Positions 1-9,070 of a stretch of 64,000 bases of DNA are shown one piece after another (position 1 is the first letter of the stretch; every line of letters starts with the position of its first letter). The stretch is taken from positions 1,178,001-1,242,000 of the forward strand of contig JANSWZ010000001.1 of the NCBI GenBank assembly GCA_024743215.1, given 5' to 3'. The notes beneath the pieces are model-generated. The model had not been told where the DNA came from, made no database searches, and was given only the letters and a program-made list of their open reading frames with translations. The stretch comes from Alphaproteobacteria bacterium (lineage in GTDB: Bacteria > Pseudomonadota > Alphaproteobacteria > Rhizobiales > GCA-2746425). The translations under genes were made by a program, and so were the position numbers.

Positions 1-64
1 CAATGGCCCGGTAAAACAGATCAGCTGGGTCGGTCATCTTTTTTCCGCGGTCAACAGCGGACAT
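1..64 (-). CDS. possible 5' end of a minus-strand gene leaving the window
   Basis: An open frame of 21 codons runs from an ATG at 64 to the window edge on the minus strand. A second in-frame ATG at 37 lies just after a purine-rich GGAAAAAAG stretch, which is a weak ribosome-binding candidate and may be the true start. The visible residues after the second Met read MTDPADLFYRAI, too few to identify a family. The 280 bp between this start and the next gene are AT-rich, hold no credible frame, and probably contain the promoters of both divergent genes. Confidence 0.25.
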   Translation of the reverse strand, partial: MSAVDRGKKMTDPADLFYRAI

Positions 65-344
65 CAGTTTGCCGCAAGGATGGTCATATCAGAATAAGTA
101 TGTAGATGAAATGAACCTAAAATGGTCAAAATTCGTCCCTTACTACTGATCGTAAGCAACAGACCTTCGTCACAAATAAGCCAATGACTGCGTCCATATT
201 CACTAGCTAGCTGTCAACGACATTTGTCAATCGGAACTACCTACTGCCATTTTCTTCGAGCCTGATTAATGCTAAAATTAAACTAGAAACAACAAGGTTC
301 TTACGACAGGCTACAACTACAAAATAGTAATCTGGAGCAACAAA

Positions 345-1358
345 TTGTCTCAACAAAAGACCGCAAATTTTACTGATTTGGAACTCGACGATGTCATCGC
401 ATTCCGTGAAAAGCTGCTGGCCAATCGACCGAATGACATAAAGTTGGCGGATAACGTGCTTTTGATGCTTGATTGCCGAGTTCCCAAGGTTATTGGGACT
501 GGCGTATATTCAAGATGTCAAAGTGCACTTAGTTCAAAATTCAAGATCACCAAGGTAAATGACAAACATCTGGACACAAACTTTCTCATCAACTCAATCA
601 ACGAATGCCGAGAAATTATTGGTCAATTTGAAATCAACAGAAAGGTAGCGGTTCAACAAATTTTTGAAGGAACCCGACATAAGATCAAGGAGCAGCCTGT
701 ATATTGTGGCAAATTCCTGGATTTTTTTAAAGAAACCCAAGCCATTTGCGGATTATGTTACAACTGCTACAAAATACAAATAGCCCCATCAAGCCTCATC
801 GATTTAATGCGATTGTCCATGATCCTAAAAATCATAGAGCTCGATCGTGACAACACTCGAAAATGCATGATTGAACTGAGAGAAGGCATTAACAAACCCT
901 ATAAAGGGTATATTTATTGCGAATCCGAATCAGAAGCGATCCACTGTCTTGAAGTGCTGCGAACGCATTTGGAGCGGTGCGGCCTTGCGCACATCACCAC
1001 CGGAATAAGTCATGGCTGCTCTGAGTACGGTATGGAATATCCGGAATTCAAATTTTCTGATGACGGGAGCCATCGCTCACAACAACAACCCGATGAGTGG
1101 AGAAGAGTTGAAGAAGATTATTTTTCAGAACCCTTCTCGGAAAAGGGACAAATACTAGACTTCAACACTCAGGAAATTACGTTACGTGATGTGATTTGTT
1201 ACGAAACATGGATCAAATATTCCGAGATTATCGGTGACGATACGCACAAATTGTTTCCTGTAGTTCCCACCGACGGAAAACAGAAGGGGTTTATCAGCCG
1301 GGCAGAAAAGCAGGCTCCTGATAGACAAGCTCAATTGCTTGAACTCCTGAAAGATTGA
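345..1358 (+). CDS. hypothetical protein, cysteine-containing, unknown family
   Basis: I do not recognise this 337-residue protein. It starts at a TTG, chosen because GGAG lies 7 bases upstream (334-337) and no better in-frame ATG exists. It has no signal peptide or membrane segment. The most distinctive stretch is around residues 125-145, where CGLCYNCYKIQI gives a C-x2-C-x2-C cluster that could bind a metal. Further cysteines occur in YIYCES and HGCSEYG, and the C-terminal third is rich in charged residues. Its base composition is AT-richer than the housekeeping genes. The neighbours are glycan-modification genes on the opposite strand. The stop codon lies inside a decayed duplicate of the neighbouring glycosyltransferase gene, so its original C-terminus may have been changed by that insertion. 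Confidence 0.75.
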   Translation: MSQQKTANFTDLELDDVIAFREKLLANRPNDIKLADNVLLMLDCRVPKVIGTGVYSRCQSALSSKFKITKVNDKHLDTNFLINSINECREIIGQFEINRKVAVQQIFEGTRHKIKEQPVYCGKFLDFFKETQAICGLCYNCYKIQIAPSSLIDLMRLSMILKIIELDRDNTRKCMIELREGINKPYKGYIYCESESEAIHCLEVLRTHLERCGLAHITTGISHGCSEYGMEYPEFKFSDDGSHRSQQQPDEWRRVEEDYFSEPFSEKGQILDFNTQEITLRDVICYETWIKYSEIIGDDTHKLFPVVPTDGKQKGFISRAEKQAPDRQAQLLELLKD

Positions 1359-1590
1359 GCGCGCCAGACAGGTGAACCGTGACATGGTAGGTCTTTACCA
1401 ACGCGTCCAAATTTGAAATCAGATCTGCAAGATTCCCAATGTTATAAATTTGGAGGCGAAAAAACTCCAGGCCCACACTGTCCGTCCGGTCTGGCGCCCC
1501 ACTTTTTGAAGTTCCTCAAGGTCATAGTCACACTGCAGATTTTTCAATAGGAAACCTTCAGGCTAGGCCCTTGACTAGGCAGATTAAAAT
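1354..1590 (-). pseudogene. decayed duplicate of the C-terminal part of the TPR-glycosyltransferase gene
   Basis: The segment aligns base by base with about 2965-3200 inside the intact TPR-glycosyltransferase gene on the same strand. Shared blocks include CCAGACAGGTGAACCGTGA and GCGTCCAAATTTGAAATCAG, and the match fades near 1580-1590. The translated relic keeps ISNLDALV and TVHLSGALN, which correspond to ISNLDAVV and TVHLSGALN of the intact gene, but frameshifts break it. It begins right at the stop codon of the upstream unknown gene. This is a partial tandem duplication or recombination scar, not a functional gene. Confidence 0.8.
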
Positions 1591-1610
1591 CAGGAAATGA
1601 AGGCATGGTC

Positions 1611-2753
1611 TCATTCTAGAGTAAATGGACCAGTATGCAGCAAGGCAGCTTTGTTTCGATAGTCAGCCATTCTCTGAATAATTAAGATTATGTCAGCATC
1701 GACTTTCTGAAGCAACTCTGAATTGATGAACTCTGGAGATTTCACGTAATGAGGCATTTCAGCATCAGCCACAAAAGCCTCCGGTTTCTTTCTGTCTGCA
1801 ACCGGCAACAAGGCAGTTTCCGCTAACGATCCCAAAATCAGACCATGCAGTCGGTTTGTAATTACAAGGCTACAGACCTTAAACTCCGAGACAGTTTCCT
1901 GCCAACTCATTGGCGCATGCCAATTGATCGCAAACCTTTCGGAAATTTTGCGTATGACTGAACCATCTTCAGGATAACACGTCGTCAGCAACTCTACTTC
2001 CCGGCCACTATTGATTACTTGTTCAACACCCGCGCATAGCTCAGCAAAATTATTCTGGCCGGATACCGAATAAATGACACGATTCTGGCGACGCCCCTGT
2101 TGTGGTGCAATGGAACGCGCTAAATTCATGAGGCCATGAACACAATCCAAACCTACCACAGATTCAATGCCCAATTTGTCAAACATCCCTTTTGTGATTC
2201 CATCCCGAACAACAATCGGCTTGCGCAATAATCCGAAATACTCTGACAGAACATCTCCTTGATAAAGATTCAGAATTCCCGGGCGCACGGAGAATGGGTA
2301 GGCGTATATATTTTTGTTAAATTCGTGAATGCAAAATAATGTTGCAAACATACAGACACTCAATCTGGGTCCAACAAATTGTTCGCCACCTGCGACAAAA
2401 ATTTTCTCATACTGGGAGAACTTTGAAAAATACGGACTAAACCGCTCCACGAATGAAAAAATTTCACGTGACGGATTCAGTTTCTCCCGGCTTTTCCTCC
2501 CGGCCTTCTGCCAATAGGCGGTCTTTGTGTCAAACGCAGTTTTGCGCTTCAGGTCGAAAGATGGGCCAAGGCGTTGGAACTCCTCAAAACGAATTTTATC
2601 TACCGATGCCACTGGATGTGGGTATACGTCGATAACATGTGAGGGAAACCGCCCTGACAAATCCCTCAGCATTGCCTCCAAGATAGCAAAGTCTCCAACG
2701 TTCCCCTTCAGGTTCGCAAATATGATTGCTATTTTTTTTGCATCTGAAGCCAT
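1611..2753 (-). CDS. polysaccharide pyruvyl transferase family protein
   Basis: This 380-residue protein shows the marks of the polysaccharide pyruvyl transferase (PS_pyruv_trans) family. There is an N-terminal nucleotide-type strand with GNVGDFAIL (about residues 16-24), an AGGEQFVGP loop near residue 120, and a C-terminal VITNRLHGLILGSL motif near residue 300 that is the family hallmark. Such enzymes move a pyruvyl group from phosphoenolpyruvate to a sugar of an exopolysaccharide or cell-wall polymer. Others in the superfamily act in diverse glycan steps, so the substrate is unknown. It follows the TPR-glycosyltransferase gene after a 20-bp gap on the same strand, so the two are probably co-transcribed. 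No strong Shine-Dalgarno sequence is visible. Confidence 0.82.
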   Translation of the reverse strand: MASDAKKIAIIFANLKGNVGDFAILEAMLRDLSGRFPSHVIDVYPHPVASVDKIRFEEFQRLGPSFDLKRKTAFDTKTAYWQKAGRKSREKLNPSREIFSFVERFSPYFSKFSQYEKIFVAGGEQFVGPRLSVCMFATLFCIHEFNKNIYAYPFSVRPGILNLYQGDVLSEYFGLLRKPIVVRDGITKGMFDKLGIESVVGLDCVHGLMNLARSIAPQQGRRQNRVIYSVSGQNNFAELCAGVEQVINSGREVELLTTCYPEDGSVIRKISERFAINWHAPMSWQETVSEFKVCSLVITNRLHGLILGSLAETALLPVADRKKPEAFVADAEMPHYVKSPEFINSELLQKVDADIILIIQRMADYRNKAALLHTGPFTLE

Positions 2754-2773
2754 TCAACTACTCAAACAATTCA

Positions 2774-4060
2774 TCAATTAAAAATTCGGGAAGCCGAAAT
2801 ACGAAGGAGTTCATCAAGTACTTCACTTGTATGACTTACTACAGACCAATCAGCATATCTCAGCTGTCGAATACAGGTAACTGATTGATAAAAGTCAGAA
2901 CCGCTGCCCTGCAGCCCCCATCGAAAATCCGGGTTCAGGGGAAGAAAAACAACAGTGGGAACATTGAGCGCTCCAGACAGGTGAACCGTGATATTGTCAA
3001 CCGTTACCACCGCGTCCAAATTTGAAATCAGAGCTGCAAGATTCTCAATGTCATATTTTGGGTCAAAAGAGTCCCAAACCCATACTCTCCTTCCGGTCTG
3101 ACGCTCCACTTTTTGGAGTTCCGCAGGATCATAGTCATACTGCAGATTTATCAGCTGGACATCCTCAGGGAGAGCGTTGACGAAATTCAGTAACTCAAGT
3201 GAACGCTTTTTACGGAAACGACGATCACCTCCACCTCTCCAACTGATGCCAATGGCTGCACCCTTTTCTTTCAATGGTTGAATGCGCTTTTTCCAAGCCG
3301 AGCGTCTAGAACTATCGGGCGTCAATTCTGGAAGCTTTGTCAAAAAGGGCTGTCGCTCCAAATAGAGCATCAAGTCCCCCATGGGCATTTCAAATTCGAT
3401 GTCACCCCGTGACTTCACAGCGTCCAAACTGGAAACGAAATGAATATCCTCAAAGTTTCTTGAAAAGAGGTGCACGAGTCTTTTATCGCATATAACGGTT
3501 AACTTGACTGAATACTTGTTTACAAATCCCGGGATTAAGCGCAAAAAAAATATTTCATCACCAATCCCCTGCTCGGGAAAAACCAGAATGTGTTTTCCCG
3601 AAATGCTTTCATTCCCAGTAAATTCAGGCGCAACCCCCGGAACGCTCCCCCAAATATCGTCGTTACAGCGTCGCGATGGAAAATTTAATACGAAGTTCGC
3701 CTGATCTCCTAACTGGAAACTGACAAGGGCCAGATTGCTCCGGTATTTAGGATTATCAGGCTCCAATGAAACGGCTTGCTCCAGATAGTCCCTAGCAGCC
3801 AAGTGCTTACCCTTTTCCTGATAAGCTGCTCCAAGGTTAGATAGTATCTCGCCATTTTTTCTGGAAAGCTTCAATGCTTTCCGAAAATATTTGATGCACT
3901 CATCATAGTCACCAAGATTTGCATATGCAGATCCAAGAAAATTCAATATCTCCGAGTTTTTCTTATCAGCCTTCAGAGCCTCTTTTGCATAGATTATTGC
4001 CGGTTCAAATTGACCCATTGCATAAGTTTCCTGGGCAAGTGCAAATTTCGAATTAGGCAT
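2774..4060 (-). CDS. TPR-repeat protein with a C-terminal GT9/heptosyltransferase-like domain
   Basis: A 428-residue protein. Residues about 1-110 are three tetratricopeptide repeats (for example NLGDYDECIKYFRKALKLS). From about residue 155 there is a glycosyltransferase-B-like domain starting HILVFPEQGIGDEIFFLRL, which is the nucleotide-sugar transferase loop typical of TPR proteins related to family 9, and continuing with GISWRGGG and TVDNITVHLSGALNVPTVVF near the C-terminus. Such fused proteins occur in glycan or flagellin modification clusters. Donor and acceptor are unknown. It is the first gene of a short minus-strand operon with the pyruvyl-transferase-like gene. A broken copy of its 3' third lies at 1354-1590. 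Confidence 0.85.
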   Translation of the reverse strand: MPNSKFALAQETYAMGQFEPAIIYAKEALKADKKNSEILNFLGSAYANLGDYDECIKYFRKALKLSRKNGEILSNLGAAYQEKGKHLAARDYLEQAVSLEPDNPKYRSNLALVSFQLGDQANFVLNFPSRRCNDDIWGSVPGVAPEFTGNESISGKHILVFPEQGIGDEIFFLRLIPGFVNKYSVKLTVICDKRLVHLFSRNFEDIHFVSSLDAVKSRGDIEFEMPMGDLMLYLERQPFLTKLPELTPDSSRRSAWKKRIQPLKEKGAAIGISWRGGGDRRFRKKRSLELLNFVNALPEDVQLINLQYDYDPAELQKVERQTGRRVWVWDSFDPKYDIENLAALISNLDAVVTVDNITVHLSGALNVPTVVFLPLNPDFRWGLQGSGSDFYQSVTCIRQLRYADWSVVSHTSEVLDELLRISASRIFN

Positions 4061-4407
4061 GTAAACCCGCTGTCGCTGTTGTTATATGTATAAATAAGAG
4101 TATACCTAAGATATTCTGAATTGATAAGGTCGGACAATCAGCATCATCGATGCTGGTTCAAAATTTGGATATCAACAAAATTGAAACAAAAAGGGCCTAG
4201 TAAAATAGCCGGTTCCAATTTAACAAATCTATCTTTTATTGGATGTACATTAAAATTGTTATGGATCCACAGTTTTGCTTCCGGGATTTCGATCTATTCG
4301 TAGAAATCATTTTTCAAACAAGCCAAAACATACCAAACGGAGCAACAATTGGACCACAATCCGATGCGTTGACAAATAATTTCAGCTGTAGGACAGCGGG
4401 CTGCACC
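4061..4407. other. gene-free stretch between glycosyltransferase and oxygenase genes
   Basis: About 350 bp, AT-rich, with no frame showing plausible protein composition. It should contain the promoter of the minus-strand glycosyltransferase operon close to 4061-4150. No clear hairpin terminator for the oxygenase gene is visible. Confidence 0.5.
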
Positions 4408-5025
4408 TTACAGCTTCTGACGAAGTTTCGCGTTCCACGCAACAACGATCCGGCCATCTTCAGTCTGGTTGGGTGGAACCCAATGCGTGAGAAAAGATGG
4501 AAATACCACCAGCTTTCCTGCTTCCGGGCGTCGCCGAACCCTTGTGCCAAAAATGGGGCCGCCCAACCTCTGCTGTGCCGGCATGATATTTCTATTGTCC
4601 AAAAATTCGATGCACCCTGTGTTCAGCGATGCATCATTGGGTTGCTTGACATAATATGTTCCGCAAACGTCGGCACCCAAATGGCGATGCGGGGCGTTGT
4701 AATGCCCCTTCCCGTTCCAATTGGCCCAACCATTCAGCGATATTGCGTGTTTTTCCAGAGCAATTGTCGCGCCGCAAGCCTCCAAAAATTGCATGGCAGC
4801 CTTGGCGCATTCAGTTTCGAGGCGCTTGATCAGAGGATTCTGGATTGCAAAGAAATCCCCTTCGTTGCGCCATCCCCCGACACTAGTTCGAACGGGTCCG
4901 CCATCAGTTCCAAGGCGTAGGCTGTCAATGAAGCTAACCAAATCTGTATTGAATGCACTGTCAAATCCCAGATCGAATGTTGCGACGGGCTGCGCGAATG
5001 CAGGGATAAATTCCTCTAATTTCAT
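4408..5025 (-). CDS. putative 2-oxoglutarate-Fe(II) oxygenase (TIGR02466-like)
   Basis: About 205 residues starting at MKLEEFIPAF. This ATG has GAAGG about 9 bases upstream, whereas the ATG 36 bases further out has no ribosome-binding site. The core matches the putative 2OG-Fe(II) oxygenase family TIGR02466: GWANWNGKGHYNAPHRHLG, with iron-ligand candidates in HYNAPHRH near residue 115, then GTYYV, and a distal block VVFPSFLTHWVPPN with the second histidine and an arginine after it (GRIVV) for the co-substrate. Members use 2-oxoglutarate and O2 to hydroxylate unknown substrates and often sit beside TPR or sulfotransferase genes, as here. The gene is monocistronic. Its target is not predictable from sequence. 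Confidence 0.75.
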   Translation of the reverse strand: MKLEEFIPAFAQPVATFDLGFDSAFNTDLVSFIDSLRLGTDGGPVRTSVGGWRNEGDFFAIQNPLIKRLETECAKAAMQFLEACGATIALEKHAISLNGWANWNGKGHYNAPHRHLGADVCGTYYVKQPNDASLNTGCIEFLDNRNIMPAQQRLGGPIFGTRVRRRPEAGKLVVFPSFLTHWVPPNQTEDGRIVVAWNAKLRQKL

Positions 5026-5691
5026 TTTACCGGGCCTTCGGAAATTTGGTTTGCATGTCATACATGTTTACACCGCAGGTAAGTCATTGCGCAATGAGAG
5101 TGGCAGATTATTCTCCTGTTAAGGGCAGCAATTCTGGTCCTTTGAAAGACCGTCCCCAAGCATTGATCCCTTCACAGCGAAGAACGCCAACCCTGAACAG
5201 ATACCTGAGGCCGCAGATGCTGTTTCCGTACTCAGGATGGGAACCATGAAACCAATACCTTCATCGATGATAGCGACATCAGCACTGCATAAATTGATTT
5301 ATTCAAATCGCCCAATCCAAAACACGCGATTGTGACCAATCAGACTGACGCCTTGAAACGCTTTCTTGCACCCTATGCGGATTGTCATGTGCGCTTTACT
5401 TGCGAAGCGTTCGGAGTTCGGCAGACTCGTTGTTCGGAACAAGTCCGAAAATCTAGGTGCGGTGCCATTCAAGCTGGCAGGTTAGCGAGGGGCTAGATTC
5501 TTGGCCGCGTACGCCAGTGCTTTCGTTCTTGTCTTATCATATGCATGGGTGGGCAATTGTCAGGGCACAACTCCCAGTGTTCACAAGATGGGTTCTCGCA
5601 GTAAATCCGAGAATGACACTGTTGGGATGAAGTGCTTCGTCATTTGGTCTGGTTCGGGTCATCAGATGATCCCACAGAACGCAGATATCCT
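5026..5691. other. long gene-free stretch between oxygenase and porin terminator
   Basis: About 665 bp without a convincing coding frame. The open frames on both strands are short, start without ribosome-binding sites and have no recognisable motif. The minus-strand oxygenase promoter should lie near 5026-5120. The stretch may be the eroded remains of a lost gene, but I see no similarity that proves this. Confidence 0.45.
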
Positions 5692-5727
5692 AAAAAACAA
5701 AAGCCCGACGCTTTCACGCCGGGCTTT
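5692..5727 (-). terminator. rho-independent terminator of the porin gene
   Basis: Read on the minus strand, an 11-bp stem (AAAGCCCGGCG paired with CGTCGGGCTTT, one mismatch) closes a short loop and is followed by TTTTGTTTTTT. It lies about 40 bp past the porin stop codon, as expected for a highly expressed outer-membrane protein gene. Confidence 0.9.
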
Positions 5728-5766
5728 CGAAATCTTGAACCTGACTAACGTCAGATCAGGATTAGC

Positions 5767-7059
5767 TTAGAAGTTGCGCTGAATACGCAGTTTAGCTTCC
5801 CAGCTATCTGTATCGCCATCATCTGTACCGAGCATTGTATTTTGTTCCATCTCGATATCAGTATACTGACCGGCCAAGCTTACGACAAGGTTTTCAACAA
5901 CTTCGTATTCGATGTTGGCACTGACCTGCCAGAGTTCAGCCTGATCGTCGAAGTCATGGTAAGCACCAGTCACAGCAACATTCAGGGCGCTGGAGAAGTC
6001 ATGGCTCAGACCAGCCAAAACATACCAACCGCTCATTGTATCAGTGATATCACCAGTTACGATGTCAACAGCAGCTTCATAGTAATCCGCGCCGCCAATG
6101 TAGTGCATGGCACCATCAGCATAAGCACCAACGACTTTCACTTTAGTCATGGAACCGACATTCAATTCGACGCCAGCTTGAACCGCCCAACCGTAATCTT
6201 CGTCAAGAACACCAACAGCGATGGGTACTCCACTCAAAGACAATGCAGCAGTAGTGTATGGAGCTGTAGCATCAAACGTTGAGATCGAACGAATCTGATG
6301 CAAGGCACCAGAAATCTGAGCCGAACCCCAACCCTGTGAAATACGCAGGCTAGCTACGATCTCTGGAATTTCCATTCCAGCATATGTTGCGTCCTGCCCT
6401 ACGTAAACACCAGTCAGGATTTGGGATGTCTTTGTAATGGACGAAACACCGAGAAGACTAGTTGAGAAAGCAGAGCTTACAGTAATCGTATCTTCAGTAT
6501 CACCATTGTACTGAGCGATATTAGCACGACGGTCACGACCATCTTCCAGGCCAAGTGTCATGGACAGACCATTGCCGAAAGGCATGATGAAGGTGAACTG
6601 GTTGATGCCTTCATCAACATAGAGACCGTCATAAATGCCGTAACCACCACCGAAATCGTAACGGGATGTTTCACGACCAACGAGGAGGTTCTCACCGATT
6701 GTGATCCATGCATCGCCGAGTTCAACGTTGCCTTCGTTAGAACCAGAGATAGCGAACTGACCAACCAGCATGCCAACTTCAGTCATGGAAGAAGCATTAA
6801 CAACCAGCTCGAAGTTTGAATTCAAGAAAGATGTGTCAGTTGTATCATCGTCTTCGTCATCACGAATGCCGATTTCTGTCCGCACGCGGCCAGAGAACTT
6901 GAGGCATGTTTCTGTGCCTGGAATGTAGTGGAAACCAGCGCCGAATGCATCACAGACACGAACGTAATCAACTGGTTCTACGATTGGCAAATCAGCAGCC
7001 TGTGCGCCTGTTACGGCGACAAGAGCGGCGGCAGAGCCGAGCAAAATGCTCTTTTTCAT
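5767..7059 (-). CDS. general porin, Rhizobiales Omp2b-like
   Basis: A 430-residue outer-membrane porin. It has a cleavable signal peptide (MKKSILLGSAAALVAVTGAQA, cleavage before ADLP) followed by the Rhizobiales porin signature VCDAFGAGFHYIPGTETCLKFSGRVR-type segment with its paired cysteines near residues 37 and 53. Alternating beta-strand pattern continues to a C-terminal phenylalanine (RIQRNF), the outer-membrane assembly signal. The protein should form a trimeric beta-barrel for passive diffusion of small hydrophilic solutes. GGAGGT lies 6 bases upstream of the ATG, and a strong terminator follows, so it is an independent, highly expressed unit. Confidence 0.95.
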   Translation of the reverse strand: MKKSILLGSAAALVAVTGAQAADLPIVEPVDYVRVCDAFGAGFHYIPGTETCLKFSGRVRTEIGIRDDEDDDTTDTSFLNSNFELVVNASSMTEVGMLVGQFAISGSNEGNVELGDAWITIGENLLVGRETSRYDFGGGYGIYDGLYVDEGINQFTFIMPFGNGLSMTLGLEDGRDRRANIAQYNGDTEDTITVSSAFSTSLLGVSSITKTSQILTGVYVGQDATYAGMEIPEIVASLRISQGWGSAQISGALHQIRSISTFDATAPYTTAALSLSGVPIAVGVLDEDYGWAVQAGVELNVGSMTKVKVVGAYADGAMHYIGGADYYEAAVDIVTGDITDTMSGWYVLAGLSHDFSSALNVAVTGAYHDFDDQAELWQVSANIEYEVVENLVVSLAGQYTDIEMEQNTMLGTDDGDTDSWEAKLRIQRNF

Positions 7060-7071
7060 AATATGACCTCC

Positions 7072-7717
7072 AAAGTCATTTCAATTATCGGGCCTGATAT
7101 AAGTCGGCTCACCGAACTTGGTTTAATGAGCTGGGATCAAACCCCCCAATGCTGAGGCGATTTCTTCTGGAAGGCCATGCCGCCGGATGAATCGCCCCTA
7201 ACGCAATTGGACAATTACGGATCGCGCCGGTTTCATCAACGGTAAAATGGGTATCGAAGCCTGTGTGGCGCGTCTTGGGGGGTGAGTGTTGCATTCTGAA
7301 CACATATTTGGCGGGGATTTTAAGATTCTGTTCTGATGTGTGACTAGAGTCTTTATAGTACGCGAGCATGGCGACAGCCAGTGAATGGCGGATTTTCGAC
7401 AGTTTCTGTCCCTCAAGCATGAACCCGACGATGATTCTGTGGTGACTCGTCCAGTTAAACACATCAGTGCCGAGTAAAATTCCGTCAGCGTTTGGGATAA
7501 CAGTTTGCGCTATGGGTCCGCGGAATAAATCCGAGGACGACGGCCTCGATGGGTGCGCGGCCAGTTGATACAAATTCTGGACTCTATTCGTGTGTCCCTC
7601 CCCGCGGTCCGACCGCACTATATAGCTCCACCGCATTTTGCCGTGACTTCATCGCAATGTCGCAATAAGAGATGCGAAGACCATCAGCAGCAAGATTGCC
7701 TTACTATAGGAGTTTCC
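7072..7717. other. divergent intergenic region between porin and ugd
   Basis: About 645 bp separates the porin from UDP-glucose dehydrogenase. A minus-strand frame across 7109-7636 has an unusual, basic, low-complexity composition, no ribosome-binding site and no recognisable motif, so I do not call it a gene. The porin promoter should lie within the first 200 bp. The rest may be leader or decayed sequence. Confidence 0.45.
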
Positions 7718-9025
7718 ATGCAAGTCACTATTATCGGCACCGGCTATGTTGGCCTTGTATCAGGCATCTGTTTTTCGGAATTTGGTTTCGAGGTTACCTG
7801 CGTTGATCTGGATGCCGACAAGATTGACGCATTAAATGGAGGTGTTTTGCCGATTTATGAGCCGGGCCTTGATCGCCTCATGGAACAGAACAGCCAGCGC
7901 CTGACGTTTACGACTGATTTTGACTCTGCCGTTGCGCAGGCTGATGTTGTGTTTGTTGCAGTTGGCACACCATCGCGGCGGGGGGATGGTGAGGCGGATC
8001 TGCAATATGTGCATGCTGCGGCAAAACAGATTGCTGCTTCCATGAAACCGGAAACGGTGATTGTTCTGAAATCAACAGTGGTGGTTGGCACAAATGCCGA
8101 GGTGCAAAAGATCATTGAAGCCGAGCGGCCCGGTGTGCCATTTTCCCTCGCCTCAAATCCTGAGTTTTTAAGAGAGGGGTCGGCTATTGAGGATTTCATG
8201 CGCCCGGATCGTGTCGTCGTTGGCGTAAGAGACAAACGGGCTGAAACCGTTTTGCAGCAATTGTATCGCCCGCTCTATTTAAGAGACGCTCCGATTGTTG
8301 TGACAACGCCTGAAAATGCGGAACTGATCAAATATGCAGCTAACGCATTTCTTGCGATGAAAATCACCTTCATTAATGAAGTCGCGGATTTGTGTGAGCA
8401 AACCGGTGGCAATGTTCAGGAAGTGGCCAAGGCAATCGGCCTGGACAATCGAATTGGCGGCAAATTCCTGCATGCCGGACCAGGCTTCGGTGGTTCGTGT
8501 TTTCCCAAGGACACCAGAGCGTTTGCTGCAACGGGGCGTAAATACGGGGCAGCACAAAATCTGATTGAATCCGTAGTGCGCGTTAATGAGACGCGCAAAA
8601 AATCAATGGCTCAGAAAATTCTGTCTGAACTTGGTGATACGCCGAGAGGAAAAACTGTTGGTATTCTTGGGCTGGCTTTCAAGCCCAATACAGATGACAT
8701 GCGCGAAGCCCCCAGTCTTGCGGTCATTCCCGTTCTGGAAGCAGCAGGTGTGGATGTCAAAGCACACGATCCGCAAGCGATGGGAGAAGCCAAGTCCTTT
8801 TTACCGGGCACCCAATTTTGCGACAGTGCAGAAGACGCCATTACCGACGTAGATGTGGCCGTGATTATGACTGAGTGGAACGTCTATCGTGCCCTTGATA
8901 TGCAAACTGTAAAAAACCTGATGCGTGGAGATTTGGTGATTGATCTGCGAAACATCTATCCGGTCGATGCCGTGGAAGATGCCGGTCTGACCTATGTTTC
9001 CGTTGGACGGTCCCGCACAAAATGA
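7718..9025 (+). CDS. ugd: UDP-glucose 6-dehydrogenase
   Basis: A 435-residue enzyme oxidising UDP-glucose to UDP-glucuronate with two NAD+, supplying precursors for capsule, exopolysaccharide or glucuronate-containing lipids. The start is the ATG at 7718, with AGGAG 5 bases upstream; the frame extends further upstream without start support. Seen in order: a Rossmann motif at the N-terminus (IGTGYVGLVSG), an acidic residue binding the NAD ribose (CVDLD), the central helix region with KYAANAFLAMKI, the catalytic cysteine 261 in GGSCFPKDT, and a C-terminal UDP-binding domain with GLAFKPNTDDMREAPS. Full family length. Its position beside glycan genes fits a role in surface polysaccharide synthesis. 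Confidence 0.96.
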   Translation: MQVTIIGTGYVGLVSGICFSEFGFEVTCVDLDADKIDALNGGVLPIYEPGLDRLMEQNSQRLTFTTDFDSAVAQADVVFVAVGTPSRRGDGEADLQYVHAAAKQIAASMKPETVIVLKSTVVVGTNAEVQKIIEAERPGVPFSLASNPEFLREGSAIEDFMRPDRVVVGVRDKRAETVLQQLYRPLYLRDAPIVVTTPENAELIKYAANAFLAMKITFINEVADLCEQTGGNVQEVAKAIGLDNRIGGKFLHAGPGFGGSCFPKDTRAFAATGRKYGAAQNLIESVVRVNETRKKSMAQKILSELGDTPRGKTVGILGLAFKPNTDDMREAPSLAVIPVLEAAGVDVKAHDPQAMGEAKSFLPGTQFCDSAEDAITDVDVAVIMTEWNVYRALDMQTVKNLMRGDLVIDLRNIYPVDAVEDAGLTYVSVGRSRTK

Positions 9026-9070
9026 TAAAACGCCACAAAGATTGCAATTCCAATTGAATTGGTACGAAAT

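Noticed and set aside
4243-4920. 225-codon plus-strand frame opposite the oxygenase gene
   Set aside because: It is the antisense shadow of the oxygenase gene, which has clear family motifs.
5501-5770. 89-codon plus-strand frame across the porin terminator
   Set aside because: It contains the terminator hairpin of the porin gene, lacks a ribosome-binding site and has no recognisable motif.
4316-6031. The shared block AGCCAAAACATACCAA near 4320 and again near 6013 in the porin gene
   Set aside because: A 16-base match between two places in 64 kb is expected by chance about once, and the flanks do not align.
7109-7636. 175-codon minus-strand frame upstream of the porin
   Set aside because: Random-looking, histidine- and serine-rich composition, no start signal, and no domain. 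Possible decayed sequence but not supportable as a gene.
9040-9070. CCAATTGAATTGG inverted repeat before the TPR-sulfotransferase as a regulatory site
   Set aside because: Short, AT-rich and similar to several CAATTC-type strings elsewhere in the window; no support for function.
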